Source of the DNA: an uncultured Bacilli bacterium
GTDB taxonomy: Bacteria > Bacillota_I > Bacilli_A > RF39 > UBA660
Direction: 5' to 3'
DNA: 45,795 bases
Assembly (NCBI GenBank): GCA_947588925.1
Contig: CANQAT010000003.1
Span: 1 to 45,795, forward strand
This document shows, one piece after another, positions 9,355 through 20,045 of this stretch; position 1 is the first letter of the stretch; each line of letters starts with the position of its first letter. The translations under genes were made by a program, and so were the position numbers. The notes below the pieces were generated by a model. That model had not been told where the DNA came from. It made no database searches and saw nothing but the letters and a program-made list of their open reading frames with translations.

Positions 9355-9377
9355 GAACTCTAAATTAGTTATTAAAG

Positions 9378-9409
9378 AAAAAACTTTATCTAAAATGATA
9401 AGTTTTTTT
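9378..9409 (+). terminator. Rho-independent terminator
   Basis: AAAAAACTTTATC...GATAAGTTTTTTT. Confidence 0.75.
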
Positions 9410-9504
9410 GAATTTGAATGTAAAGTTTCTATTTTAATACAATATATTATTGAATAAAGATTAATTTTATGATAAAATTTATATGTAATAGGCAAGGTGG
9501 TTAT

Positions 9505-9867
9505 ATGAACAATAAAGGCTTTACCTTAATAGAATTAACTGCTATTATAGTAGTATTAGTAGCTATATTTCTTGTTAGTTTTCCATCATTATTAGGCTTA
9601 GCTAAAGATAATGAAGAAAAACAATATAATAATATGGTCGATAATATATGCACAGCAGGTAAAGAATATATATATTCAAATATAGAAAAATATAGCGAAG
9701 AAATGCAAAATAGTGGTATAATTCAGATATATGTTAATACACTTATATCTTATGGGAATGTAGACGGTAGTATAATTAATCCTAAAACAGATGAAAGTAT
9801 AAATAAAGACACTTTAGAATATAAAGTTTTATCTGATAAGTCTTTAAATTGTACATATAGAGATTAA
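9505..9867 (+). CDS. Prepilin-like protein (short)
   Basis: ATG 9505 preceded by AAGGTGG; MNNKGFTLIELTAIIVVLVAIFLVSFPSLLGLAKD. Confidence 0.8.
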   Translation: MNNKGFTLIELTAIIVVLVAIFLVSFPSLLGLAKDNEEKQYNNMVDNICTAGKEYIYSNIEKYSEEMQNSGIIQIYVNTLISYGNVDGSIINPKTDESINKDTLEYKVLSDKSLNCTYRD

Positions 9868-9884
9868 TGAATGGAGGGGAAAAA

Positions 9885-10115
9885 ATGTTAGAGTTAGGTG
9901 AGATAGTAAATTTAAGCGATGATAAGGAATACATTGTTGCAAACATATTGAATTTGCACACTTCTAGATATGTATTTTTAGTAACAAATTCTAAGCCTTT
10001 AGAATTAGTAGTTGCTAAAGAAAAAATAGAGGGTGAAAACATAGTTCTAGAAGAGGTGAAGGATAATAGCGAGTTAGATTACGTTTTAAGTAATATAGCT
10101 AATTCAAAAGATTAA
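9885..10115 (+). CDS. Small acidic hypothetical protein
   Basis: ATG 9885 follows GGAGGGG SD. MLELGEIVNLSDDKEYIVANILNLHTSRYVFLVTNS...; possibly DUF1292-like, unconfirmed. Confidence 0.6.
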   Translation: MLELGEIVNLSDDKEYIVANILNLHTSRYVFLVTNSKPLELVVAKEKIEGENIVLEEVKDNSELDYVLSNIANSKD

Positions 10116-10117
10116 AT

Positions 10118-10146
10118 TTGACATATATTGAAAAATGTGTTAGAAT
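10118..10146 (+). promoter_or_regulatory. Sigma-A promoter
   Basis: TTGACA, 17 nt, TAGAAT. Confidence 0.75.
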
Positions 10147-10175
10147 ACGTGTTATATTTTTGGAGGGGAAGAAAA

Positions 10176-11876
10176 ATGGAAGAAAATATAGAAAGAATTA
10201 TGAAACCTTATTTTGATAAAATGAAGGAGTTTGAAACACCAGCAATTGATATTGAAGAGTTAAATAGACTAAGAAGCAGACTTGATTATTTGAGAAATAT
10301 GGTTATATTTGAATCAAGAGAAAAGACTGATGAAGAAAAAAGAGTAGAAGCAGAAGAAAGAGAAAAAGAAATAAATGATTATATTAATGGGGATAAGAAT
10401 GATAATTTTTATAGTGGCCTTTATTCAAATGCTTCAGATATAAGAAGAAGATTAGAAGAAGAGTATAACAAAAAAGATAGACTTAAAGAAACTGCAAGAT
10501 TAGAAAGATTATCTCAATATGAGAATGAAATAATAGATATTAGAATTAAGATTAATGATCTTGAAAATCCTAAAGAAAATAAACCAGGTTTGGTAGATTT
10601 AAGAGAGCTTATTGATATTAAGAATGAAATGAGAAAAGGTTTGTTTGATCTAAGAAAACAATTACAGCAGGAGCACGAACAAATATTAAATAAGACAAAT
10701 GAACTTATGGTAAATTATAATTCCAAAGGTGAATTTGGTGGGGACGCTCTTACTGACTTAATTCAAGAAAGAAATAAATTAGAAAAAAGAGACTTTGAAA
10801 TATCTACTTTATTAAGAAAAATAGAAGAAAATTTAAAATTAACTAATTTAACAGACGATGAAATATCTGCTGCTATGAGAAGTTTAACAGAGGAACAAAG
10901 AGAAGAGTTAAATAGAAGAAATATACTTCGTAATGTTGCTAATGAAAAAGTAGAAGAAACTACTTCTAAATCTGAAAGCGATAAAGAAGAAACAGCTGAA
11001 GTTACTAGAGATAAAAAAGGTAATATAGTAGTTGAAGATGAAGAACAATTATTAGCTGCTATAAGAGACGAGATAATGAATGAACTTCATATTTCAGGAA
11101 CTGTTAAAGTAGATTCAAAAGACGGTGTTAAATATGCAAAAGTTGATTCTGGTGATGGTTTAAATTCAACTACGGCAAGACTTGGTGAAGAGGATAAAAT
11201 ACAATTACCAAATGGTGAGTATTTACTTTCTAGCGATTTTGATAAAGCAATAGAAGCCTTTTATAATAAACAAAAGGGTAAGAAGCTTATTGTTAAATCA
11301 TCTAATAGAAAATATAAAGTCACACCAAAAACTATTAATAAATTAAAAGAAAGTTTAAAAAATGCAGCTATAGTTTCATTATCAAAGAATAGTGCAACAT
11401 CTAAATTAGATCTAGTTGCAGGAAAAACTGCAAAAGATAGAGCAACTGTTGCAGAAGTTAGTGATGTTAAAGTTCCAACAGGAAATTATCTATTAGAAAC
11501 TGATGTAGTTAAGGCATTGAACAATGTGTTTGAACCAACAAGAATACAAAAAATAAAAGACCGTTTAAGGAATTTTAAAAATAGAATGAAAGAAATTATA
11601 AATGAAGTAAAAGAAGAAAATTACGATGATATGTGGAAAGATGATGAAACTGAAAAATCTGAAAGTGAATCATTAGATGTAGTAGAAACTGACAAGCTTA
11701 GAGTATTGCCAAGAGAAGGAGTAGAACCTGTAGAACCAGTTGTTAGTGAGGGTACTATTCTTGCAAGAAGTTATGATGATTCACCATACGAAGCAGACTC
11801 AGAGAGAGTTATATATACTCCAAAGGGAGAATGGCCTTATGAAGAAGAAGAGGTTATTGAACATAGACATAGATAA
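10176..11876 (+). CDS. Large coiled-coil hypothetical protein
   Basis: ATG 10176 after GGAGGGGAAG; MEENIERIMKPYFDKMKEFE, long charged helical segments. Confidence 0.65.
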   Translation: MEENIERIMKPYFDKMKEFETPAIDIEELNRLRSRLDYLRNMVIFESREKTDEEKRVEAEEREKEINDYINGDKNDNFYSGLYSNASDIRRRLEEEYNKKDRLKETARLERLSQYENEIIDIRIKINDLENPKENKPGLVDLRELIDIKNEMRKGLFDLRKQLQQEHEQILNKTNELMVNYNSKGEFGGDALTDLIQERNKLEKRDFEISTLLRKIEENLKLTNLTDDEISAAMRSLTEEQREELNRRNILRNVANEKVEETTSKSESDKEETAEVTRDKKGNIVVEDEEQLLAAIRDEIMNELHISGTVKVDSKDGVKYAKVDSGDGLNSTTARLGEEDKIQLPNGEYLLSSDFDKAIEAFYNKQKGKKLIVKSSNRKYKVTPKTINKLKESLKNAAIVSLSKNSATSKLDLVAGKTAKDRATVAEVSDVKVPTGNYLLETDVVKALNNVFEPTRIQKIKDRLRNFKNRMKEIINEVKEENYDDMWKDDETEKSESESLDVVETDKLRVLPREGVEPVEPVVSEGTILARSYDDSPYEADSERVIYTPKGEWPYEEEEVIEHRHR

Positions 11877-11884
11877 TCATAAAG

Positions 11885-11917
11885 ACTAATAAAAATAAAA
11901 TTTTTATTAGTTTTTTG
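11885..11917 (+). terminator. Rho-independent terminator
   Basis: ACTAATAAAAAT-AAA-ATTTTTATTAGT plus T-run. Confidence 0.8.
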
Positions 11918-11962
11918 TTTTTTTCGCACTTTTACATGATATACTATTTATAAGGTGGTAAT

Positions 11963-14900
11963 ATGGATTCTAAGATAAAAACATTAGTTGAAAAATTAAA
12001 TCTTTCTAAAGAATGTGTAACTGAATTAGAAAGTGCTAAAATAGATAAAATAGTAGGTAATAAGGATAAAACTAATTATTGTTTTTATATAAATACTTTA
12101 AAAACTCTTCCTGTAGATTTATATAAAGAATTTGTGGATAAATTAAAAAATGCATTTAATATAGAAAATGTAAGTGCGATTTTTAATGTCTTAGAAGAGG
12201 ATAATGATATAAAAGAAGAGTATGTAAGAAATATTATAGAATTCTATAGTAAAGATAGTACTATGTTAAGTATGTTTACAAAAAATAAAATAGATATAAA
12301 TGATGATAAAGTAATTATATATGTAGATAATGTTGCCGAGTTAAAAAAACTAGAGGAATATAAAATAAACATAGAAGAATATTTAACTAGAGTTGGATAT
12401 AAAAATAATAAACTTGATATTTTAGTTGATGAAGATGAGTCTTTAAAACTTCAAGAAGAAATAGAATCATCAAAAATAGATACTAGTAATATAGATTTAT
12501 CACGACTAAATGAAACGCCAAAAGAAGAAAAGCCTAATTGGAAAAAGAATTATGCGCCAAAAAAGGTAGAAACAGTAGATGATCCTAAAGTAATACTAGG
12601 TAGAGTAATAGATGATGAGAATACTAGAATAGATACCATAACAGGTAAAATGCCTCTTGTAACATTTGAAGCTCAAGTATTTGATATGGAAGTAAGGGAA
12701 ACTAAAACTGAACTTAGAATACTAACTTTAAAAATAACAGATAAAACTGATAGTATACAAGCAAAATTATTTATTAACGATAGCGAAGAGTTAAAAAGAA
12801 TTACTAAATTAATTAAAGTTGATAATTGGTATAGATTTAGAGGTTCCATAAAAGAGGATAAATTTACAAACGATGATGTACTTAATATAATGGATATAAA
12901 TTATAGCAATCATGAAGACATTAAAATAGTAGATGACGCCGAAGTAAAGAGGGTTGAGTTGCACGCACATACTATGATGAGTCAAATGGATGGTGTGACT
13001 AAAGTTGATTTAAATAAACACACTTGTGAGCTTGTAAGTCGCGCGATAGAGATGGGATATAGAGGAGTTGCTATAACAGATCATAGTGGATGTCAAGCTT
13101 TTCCTATAGCTTATGGAATAATAAGCTCACACAATAAATCGATTGAAGATCCTAAAGAACATTTCAAAGGATTATATGGAACTGAACTTACACTTGTAGA
13201 TGATACAGTAAATATAGTAGTAAGACCTAGTGATTTAAGTTTAAAAGGTACTACTTTTGTAGTATTTGATACAGAGACTACTGGATTTAATGCTGCTGGA
13301 TGTGACCAAATGATTGAAATTGGTGCGGTTAAAATAAGAGATGGAGTAATAATAGATAGATTTGATGAATTAATCGATCCAAAAAGACATATTCCAGATA
13401 GAATTACAGAACTAACACTAATTACTGATGAAATGGTTAAAGGTAAAGATAGTGAAGAAGAAGTAACTAAGAAGTTCTTAAAATGGACAGATAATTTGCC
13501 TATGGTCGCTCATAATGCTAAATTTGATATATCATTTATAGAAATGGCTATGAAAAAGTATAACTTAGGAGAATTTCAAAATACAGTAATAGATACACTT
13601 GAATTATCACGTGCTTTAGATCAAGGATTTACAAGACATGGCTTGTCCGCCCTTGTTAAAAGATATAATGTTCCATGGGATGAGGACGCTCACCACAGGG
13701 CAGATTACGACGCAGAGGGTACAGCTTTAGTATTCGATAAAATGTTACAAAAACTAATAACTCAGAATTTTAAAACTATAGCTGATTTAGAAAAACTAAT
13801 ACCAAAAGATGAGATACATAAATTTGGTAGGACGTACCACTTTAATGCAATTGCCTTAAATAAAGCTGGATTAAAAAACTTATTTAAGATTATATCACTT
13901 GCCAATACTACTTATCTTTATAAAACACCTAGAATACTTAGAAGTAAACTAAATGAGCTTAGAGATGGACTAATTATAGGTAGTGGGTGCTACGAATCTG
14001 AAGTATTTATAGAAGCGCGTAGTAAAGAAGGAGAAGAGTTAACTAATATAATTAATTTCTATGATTATGTAGAAGTACAACCACCAGAAGTTTACAATCA
14101 TTTGATACAAACTGGTGACTTTAAAGATGAATATGAGCTTAAGGAACACATAAAAAAGGTTATAAATGCCACTAAAGACGCAGGAAAAATTATTGTAGCA
14201 ACAGGTGATGTACACCATTTTACACGTGAAGATAAAATATATAGAGAAATTATTGTAAATCAAAAAGTACCAGGTGGAGGAAGACATCCTCTTGCAAAAA
14301 GTAGTATAACTAATATCCCTTCGCAGCACTTCCGTACAACAAGGGAAATGCTTGAGGATTTTAACTTTTTGGATGATGATCTAGCTTATGAAATAGTCGT
14401 TTTAAACACTAATAAAATACTAGATATGGTAGATGAGATTGAAGTAATTATAGATACAGGTGGTATACCTTTTTCTCCAAGAGTAAAAAGCGATGATGGT
14501 AAAAGTTACTTAGATTGTCCTCGTGTGGTTACAGATTTAGTATATGAAAAAGCTAAAGATTGGTACGGCGAAGTATTGCCACATAATATAGAATCTAGAA
14601 TTGCAACAGAGCTTTATGGAGATATAGTTTACAAATGTATAAAAGATAATCTATTAAAAGAAAATTCATTAACTGATGAAGAATTAGAAGATAAAATATA
14701 TCCTTTAATGCACGATAAAATACTAGAAGGTTTTGATAGTGTTAAAGATATGTTAAGAAAATACTTGAGTGAAAAATGGACTATAGAAGATGGTGAGTTA
14801 AACGATAAATCACTAGAGAAAAAGTTAAAGAAATCTTTAGGTGGTATTATAGGTGGAGGATTTGATCCTATATATTTAATTGCCCAAAGATTAGTTAAAC

Positions 14901-16630
14901 ACTCAAATGATGATGGATATTTAGTAGGTTCACGTGGTTCTGTAGGATCTAGCTTTGTTGCTACTATGATGGGTATAACAGAGGTTAACCCTCTACCTGC
15001 TCACTATAGGTGTTTAAACTGTAAAACTAGTATATTTAATGATGATGATGGTAATAGTTTAGGTGCGACTTATTCTAGTGGATTTGATTTGCCAGATAAG
15101 AAATGTCCTAATTGTGGATGTGATATGTACAAAGATGGACAAGATATGCCATTTGCTACATTCCTAGGTTTTAATGCAGATAAAGTACCTGATATAGACT
15201 TGAATTTCTCAGATTTAAACCAAGCAAGTGCGCATGAATATACTAAAGTACTATTTGGAGTTGATAACGTTTATCGTGCGGGAACTATTGGTACAGTTGC
15301 AGATAAAACTGCGTATGGATTTGTAAAAGGGTACTGTGAAGATAAAAACATAGTTATGAGGAACGCTGAAGTAGAGAGGCTTGCAATAGGTTGTACTGGT
15401 GTTAAAAGAACCACTGGTCAACACCCCGGAGGAATAGTAGTAGTGCCAGATTATATGGATGTATCAGATTTTACTCCATATCAATATCCTGCAGAAGATT
15501 CAACAAGTGCTTGGAGAACAACTCACTTTGATTATCATGCTATCGATCAAGACTTACTTAAACTAGATATTCTAGGACATTCAGATCCAACTCAACTACG
15601 TATGATACAAGATTTAACTGGTACAGATATACTTAAAGTACCAATGGATGATAAAGATACTATGAGTATATTTACATCAACTAAGGCACTTGGGGTAACA
15701 AATGAACAAATTATGAATGATACAGGTACACTTGGTATACCAGAATTTGGTACAAACTTTACAATAAGCATGGTTGCTGAAACTAAACCTACTACATTTG
15801 CAGAACTTATTAAAATATCTGGACTTTCACATGGTACGGACGTATGGCTTGGCAATGCTCAAGAATTAATAAAGAATAAAGTTGTTCCATTTAAAGATGT
15901 TATAGGGTGTCGTGACGATATAATGGTATACCTTATGTATAAGGGTGTAGAGCCTATAAAAGCATTTAAAATAATGGAATTTGTACGTAAAGGTAAAGCT
16001 TCTAAAGATCCTGAGACTTGGGAAGCACATAAAAAAACTATGGAAGATGCAGGAATAGAGAAGTGGTTTATAGATTCTTGTGGTAAGATTAAGTACATGT
16101 TCCCTAAAGCACACGCAGCTGCTTATGTTATAAGTGCGTTTAGAATTGCTTGGTATAAAGTACATATGCCAGTTTACTTTTACGCGTCATGGCTTACAAG
16201 TAAAGCAACAGATGTAGATGTTGAAGTAATGATAAAAGGTTACGATGCAATAAAAAATAAAATACTTGAAATACAGAATAAAGGCTTTGACGCCTCAAAC
16301 AAGGAGACAGGACAACTTGAAAGTTTAAAAGTAGCTCTAGAGGCTACTGCTCGTGGTATTAAATTTTTACCAATAGATTTACAAAAGTCAGAAGCAACAA
16401 CTTGGGGTGTTAGAGATGATACTAGTATCTATCCACCATTTTCAAGCATAGATGGACTAGGTGATACTGTTGCAACTAATATAGTAGAAGAAAGAACAAA
16501 GAGACCTTTCTTAAGCATAGAGGAGGTTCAACACAGAGCAAAAGTTTCTACAACATTGATAGATAAAATGAAATTTATGGGAATATTTGAGGGGTTAAGT
16601 GATTCAAATCAAATGAGTTTGTTTGATTAG
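11963..16630 (+). CDS. polC: DNA polymerase III PolC-type alpha subunit
   Basis: OB domain, PHP (ELHAHTMMSQMDGV), DEDD exonuclease (FVVFDTETTGFNA), VGSRGSVGSSFVATMMGITEVNPLPAHYRC, PDIDLNFS. Confidence 0.98.
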   Translation: MDSKIKTLVEKLNLSKECVTELESAKIDKIVGNKDKTNYCFYINTLKTLPVDLYKEFVDKLKNAFNIENVSAIFNVLEEDNDIKEEYVRNIIEFYSKDSTMLSMFTKNKIDINDDKVIIYVDNVAELKKLEEYKINIEEYLTRVGYKNNKLDILVDEDESLKLQEEIESSKIDTSNIDLSRLNETPKEEKPNWKKNYAPKKVETVDDPKVILGRVIDDENTRIDTITGKMPLVTFEAQVFDMEVRETKTELRILTLKITDKTDSIQAKLFINDSEELKRITKLIKVDNWYRFRGSIKEDKFTNDDVLNIMDINYSNHEDIKIVDDAEVKRVELHAHTMMSQMDGVTKVDLNKHTCELVSRAIEMGYRGVAITDHSGCQAFPIAYGIISSHNKSIEDPKEHFKGLYGTELTLVDDTVNIVVRPSDLSLKGTTFVVFDTETTGFNAAGCDQMIEIGAVKIRDGVIIDRFDELIDPKRHIPDRITELTLITDEMVKGKDSEEEVTKKFLKWTDNLPMVAHNAKFDISFIEMAMKKYNLGEFQNTVIDTLELSRALDQGFTRHGLSALVKRYNVPWDEDAHHRADYDAEGTALVFDKMLQKLITQNFKTIADLEKLIPKDEIHKFGRTYHFNAIALNKAGLKNLFKIISLANTTYLYKTPRILRSKLNELRDGLIIGSGCYESEVFIEARSKEGEELTNIINFYDYVEVQPPEVYNHLIQTGDFKDEYELKEHIKKVINATKDAGKIIVATGDVHHFTREDKIYREIIVNQKVPGGGRHPLAKSSITNIPSQHFRTTREMLEDFNFLDDDLAYEIVVLNTNKILDMVDEIEVIIDTGGIPFSPRVKSDDGKSYLDCPRVVTDLVYEKAKDWYGEVLPHNIESRIATELYGDIVYKCIKDNLLKENSLTDEELEDKIYPLMHDKILEGFDSVKDMLRKYLSEKWTIEDGELNDKSLEKKLKKSLGGIIGGGFDPIYLIAQRLVKHSNDDGYLVGSRGSVGSSFVATMMGITEVNPLPAHYRCLNCKTSIFNDDDGNSLGATYSSGFDLPDKKCPNCGCDMYKDGQDMPFATFLGFNADKVPDIDLNFSDLNQASAHEYTKVLFGVDNVYRAGTIGTVADKTAYGFVKGYCEDKNIVMRNAEVERLAIGCTGVKRTTGQHPGGIVVVPDYMDVSDFTPYQYPAEDSTSAWRTTHFDYHAIDQDLLKLDILGHSDPTQLRMIQDLTGTDILKVPMDDKDTMSIFTSTKALGVTNEQIMNDTGTLGIPEFGTNFTISMVAETKPTTFAELIKISGLSHGTDVWLGNAQELIKNKVVPFKDVIGCRDDIMVYLMYKGVEPIKAFKIMEFVRKGKASKDPETWEAHKKTMEDAGIEKWFIDSCGKIKYMFPKAHAAAYVISAFRIAWYKVHMPVYFYASWLTSKATDVDVEVMIKGYDAIKNKILEIQNKGFDASNKETGQLESLKVALEATARGIKFLPIDLQKSEATTWGVRDDTSIYPPFSSIDGLGDTVATNIVEERTKRPFLSIEEVQHRAKVSTTLIDKMKFMGIFEGLSDSNQMSLFD

Positions 16631-16631
16631 A

Positions 16632-16870
16632 AAAGTTAGGAATTTAAAAGTTTATTTTGAAAATAATGCTGTTAAATTAATCAATGACATATATGATATA
16701 GATGAGTGGCAAGGCTAGATATGGTGCTATTTGATAAACACGTAGGTATAGTATCGTACAAAAGAAGTAAAAAAAGTATAACTTATGTAATACATCATGC
16801 CAATCAGATATATTATGAAGAAGATATTCTAAAAAGAATGGATGTAGTAGGGCATTATAGAATTAGTTAG
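16632..16870 (+). pseudogene. Truncated, frameshifted DUF1287-like gene remnant
   Basis: KVRNLKVYFENNAVKLINDIYDIDEWQG, then frame change, then DMVLFDKHVGIVSYKRSKKSITYVIHHANQIYYEEDILKRMDVVGHYRIS; DUF1287-like HIGIVS / viHN / GHYR pattern; no N-terminus. Confidence 0.6.
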
Positions 16871-16943
16871 AAAAGTACAAGACTTTAAAATATATATAGT
16901 TGATTTAAAAACAGTGAATAACTATTAAAACCAACATATTTAA

Positions 16944-16972
16944 TTGACTATGTGTATAAATTAATGTATAAT
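16944..16972 (+). promoter_or_regulatory. Sigma-A promoter of DUF3800 gene
   Basis: TTGACT, 17 nt, TATAAT. Confidence 0.8.
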
Positions 16973-17006
16973 TTGTGTTGGACAAACTTGACGAGGTGGA
17001 TTTATT

Positions 17007-17723
17007 ATGAAAAAAACAACGTATATAGTAATTGATGAAAGTGGAGCAACACATCAAAAGCAAAATGATTATTTTGTAATTGCGGGGTATATAACTAAAC
17101 AAATTTATTCAGTTAAGTCTACTCATAAAATTATAGAAAAAAATTTAAAATTAAACTATCCATATTTAGCAAAATATAGTGAATTAAAAGGTTGTTATTT
17201 AAGATCATATCAGAAAGCAGAATTTTTAAATGAATTGTTTAAAATACCTACAACAATACCGATTGCTATAATAGTTGATAAAAAACATCTGTTTAAAAGG
17301 CAACAACACGATGAAAATATAAAATATAATTATTTTATTCAAATACTTTTGAGTTATTTACTTCATAATTTCCCAGGATTATTAAACGGCGATGAAATAC
17401 AATTAATACTAGATAATAGAAACGTTAGTGTTGGTTCCATGAATTCATTGCAAGATTATTTGAATTCTGCTCTTGGGTTAATATATAATAAAAAGTTTAA
17501 AGTAATATATAAAAATTCAACTGAACATAGAGAGGTGCAAATGGCAGATTTAATATCGAATGTATTATATGGGTATTACAATTTTAGAAATGAGTATTCT
17601 ACATATAATTTGGTACCATCAATGAGAAACACTATTATTTCTAGATTCCCTTATAAGTATTTTAAGGAACCAATTTGTAGTAAAAAATCTCAAAATGAAG
17701 TTGACAAACTAGTAAATATTTGA
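17007..17723 (+). CDS. DUF3800 domain protein
   Basis: N-terminal IDESG, central LILDNRNV, C-terminal EVQMADLISNVLYGYYN, the DUF3800 acidic-residue pattern. Confidence 0.8.
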   Translation: MKKTTYIVIDESGATHQKQNDYFVIAGYITKQIYSVKSTHKIIEKNLKLNYPYLAKYSELKGCYLRSYQKAEFLNELFKIPTTIPIAIIVDKKHLFKRQQHDENIKYNYFIQILLSYLLHNFPGLLNGDEIQLILDNRNVSVGSMNSLQDYLNSALGLIYNKKFKVIYKNSTEHREVQMADLISNVLYGYYNFRNEYSTYNLVPSMRNTIISRFPYKYFKEPICSKKSQNEVDKLVNI

Positions 17724-17731
17724 TATATTAT

Positions 17732-17800
17732 TTGTACAAGACCTGGAAATGTCGGTTAGATAAAAAACCTAATCGTGCTGTATGTACGAGGCACTCCAGG
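17732..17800 (+). ncRNA. Candidate structured RNA (DUF3800-associated)
   Basis: CCTGG(17742)/CCAGG(17796) closing helix around GGTTAG/CTAATC and GTGC/GCAC hairpins; upstream TTGTAC (17732) can pair with GTACGA (17784) as a pseudoknot. Confidence 0.55.
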
Positions 17801-17802
17801 CT

Positions 17803-17828
17803 AAAAAGATAGGGAATCCTATCTTTTT
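17803..17828 (+). terminator. Rho-independent terminator
   Basis: AAAAAGATAGG-GAAT-CCTATCTTTTT, perfect 11-bp stem. Confidence 0.9.
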
Positions 17829-17860
17829 GTTTTAGAACAAGTAGTATAACAAATTTATTT

Positions 17861-19909
17861 TTATACCCAAAACATGAACATATAATAAAATTTATCTATA
17901 TTTGTTAAGTCCTTATTTAAGAAAAATGTAAACATGTTAAGTATAATACTTATTGTTATAAATACTATAAGTATTTTTTTTAGATTATGATTTAATAAAT
18001 TTTTACTTAGTAATGACAATATTACAATAACTGTACTTAAAGATAACAACCAACCAAAATCTGATATATATCTTGGAAGTATACCTGCCATCTGCGTATC
18101 AGCTATTACTATAATTAAGGCAAATATTAAAGAAGCAATACTTATTTTGAATAAATCTTTATTAATAATTTTTTTAAATTTATATGATAGAACACCTAAT
18201 ACGCATATTGCGTTAGTAAATAGAAATCCTCCGTACATATACTCACTTATAGTGTTTCCAAGATATGTCGTAGTAACACTATATTTCTCTATAAAAGGAA
18301 ATATAGTAGATATGTGAATTGGAGCGATCAAAAAGTGATATAGACCTAAAAATGTTCTATCAAATACAAACCCTCTTTTTGTCATATCATTAGTTGTTAA
18401 ATTATAATTCGCTCCAAAATCAAATGGACTTTTAAATCTCGCAAAATTATAATACATTAAAAATAGTGCGATTACTATATAGGGAGCTACCAAAATTAAA
18501 GTCTCTTTTATAGATTTTTTACTAAATAATTCTCTTTTTTTAAATATATACGGATAAAATATTATAGCTATAAAGAACATCGATAATAAAACTTGTGGTC
18601 TGCACCCCGCAACGAGTGCGGTGAATAGACTTCCTAAAAATAAATATCTCTTTTTTAGTTTATCATAGTTAGTCGATTTTATATAAAAAGCAAGACCAAA
18701 CATCGCAAATGCAATAGCAAATACAATAGGCAAGTTATAGAAAGTCGGATATCCTACAAATGATGAAAGACCACTTGCAAATATAAAGAATATAGATAAA
18801 AACATATACCAAATATAAGATGTGTTTTTAAAATATTTATTTAGTATTTGATACATTAGATAGAATACTGAACATATAAATATACATATTGCAATTGATA
18901 TCGCTAAATTGTTAGGTAGATCACTTTTAGTTACAACATAATATGGCAAGTATAGTAATATACAAGGAACAACTCCAAAATAGGAATAATACCTACCATT
19001 ATAGTAAGAATAATCCCAGTAGTATTCTTTGTATCTTTCAAGTTGTTCATCTCTATATTTAGTGTCATATGGGTTTTCTAGTGATAGTAATTTATCAGAT
19101 ACATCTAAATCCAAATAAAAATGATTGTTGGCAAGCGCACGAGCCAAATTTTTATATTGAGAGTACTGTGATGTAGGAGCTACTGTTTTAGTTTTTTTAT
19201 TGTAGAATGTCATATTATAACTAAATATAGATAATATCGATATAAAAAGTATAGTTAGAGTGAGTGCTTTCTTATTATTAAACTTTATCTTATAAAAAAT
19301 AGATTTAGGATTTATAATAAATATAAATAAGATAAAAAATAAGGAAATAATTAAACGAAAATCATTTATAAATAAAGGTACTTTTTTATTTACAGAAATA
19401 GTGTTTAATTTAAAATCTTTAACTTCTTTATCAAATACTAGTTTAACATTTGAAGTAGTACCGCTAGAATGTACTGTTAAATATTTACTATTTTCTAACT
19501 TGTTTACGTAAGTTCTACTTCCTGCGTCTAAATATAATTTATTTGCTTCATCAGTAAAATATAGTTCATATGAAAATCTAAGACTTCTTTTGCCACTAAA
19601 GTCTATATAGATATTATTTATTTTTTGATTTACATTAAATTCTATGTAGGCATTTTCTACATCAGTTACGCTACACAATTCTCCTGTACAAGTAATTCCA
19701 TTATAGGTATAGTCTTTAATTTCTTTAAAATCTTTGAAAAATAAAGATTCATAATGTCTAAAATTAAATATTGTAATTTCTAGTATAGTACTAATTGATA
19801 TGGCAATAAGTAAATATTTAGATAAAACTTTTAGATATTCGTTTTTAAATACATTTAATTTTCTTAAAATTAAAAATAGTATTATAAGTACAAAAAATAC
19901 ATAAATCAT
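17861..19909 (-). CDS. Polytopic membrane protein, GT-C glycosyltransferase-like
   Basis: MIYVFFVLIILFLILRKLN start with AGGAGCG SD on minus strand; many TM helices and a lumenal/ectodomain segment. Family assignment is tentative. Confidence 0.6.
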   Translation of the reverse strand: MIYVFFVLIILFLILRKLNVFKNEYLKVLSKYLLIAISISTILEITIFNFRHYESLFFKDFKEIKDYTYNGITCTGELCSVTDVENAYIEFNVNQKINNIYIDFSGKRSLRFSYELYFTDEANKLYLDAGSRTYVNKLENSKYLTVHSSGTTSNVKLVFDKEVKDFKLNTISVNKKVPLFINDFRLIISLFFILFIFIINPKSIFYKIKFNNKKALTLTILFISILSIFSYNMTFYNKKTKTVAPTSQYSQYKNLARALANNHFYLDLDVSDKLLSLENPYDTKYRDEQLERYKEYYWDYSYYNGRYYSYFGVVPCILLYLPYYVVTKSDLPNNLAISIAICIFICSVFYLMYQILNKYFKNTSYIWYMFLSIFFIFASGLSSFVGYPTFYNLPIVFAIAFAMFGLAFYIKSTNYDKLKKRYLFLGSLFTALVAGCRPQVLLSMFFIAIIFYPYIFKKRELFSKKSIKETLILVAPYIVIALFLMYYNFARFKSPFDFGANYNLTTNDMTKRGFVFDRTFLGLYHFLIAPIHISTIFPFIEKYSVTTTYLGNTISEYMYGGFLFTNAICVLGVLSYKFKKIINKDLFKISIASLIFALIIVIADTQMAGILPRYISDFGWLLSLSTVIVILSLLSKNLLNHNLKKILIVFITISIILNMFTFFLNKDLTNIDKFYYMFMFWV

Positions 19910-20045
19910 AAAACGCTCCTTCACTTCATCAACATTATAGCACATTTTCTATTCATGTCAAAAATATTAAAAATATTAAACTCTACAAATGGTATAGTAA
20001 TAAATTTAATTTGTGTGCTATAATAGTTGTGAAAGGTAGGGAACT

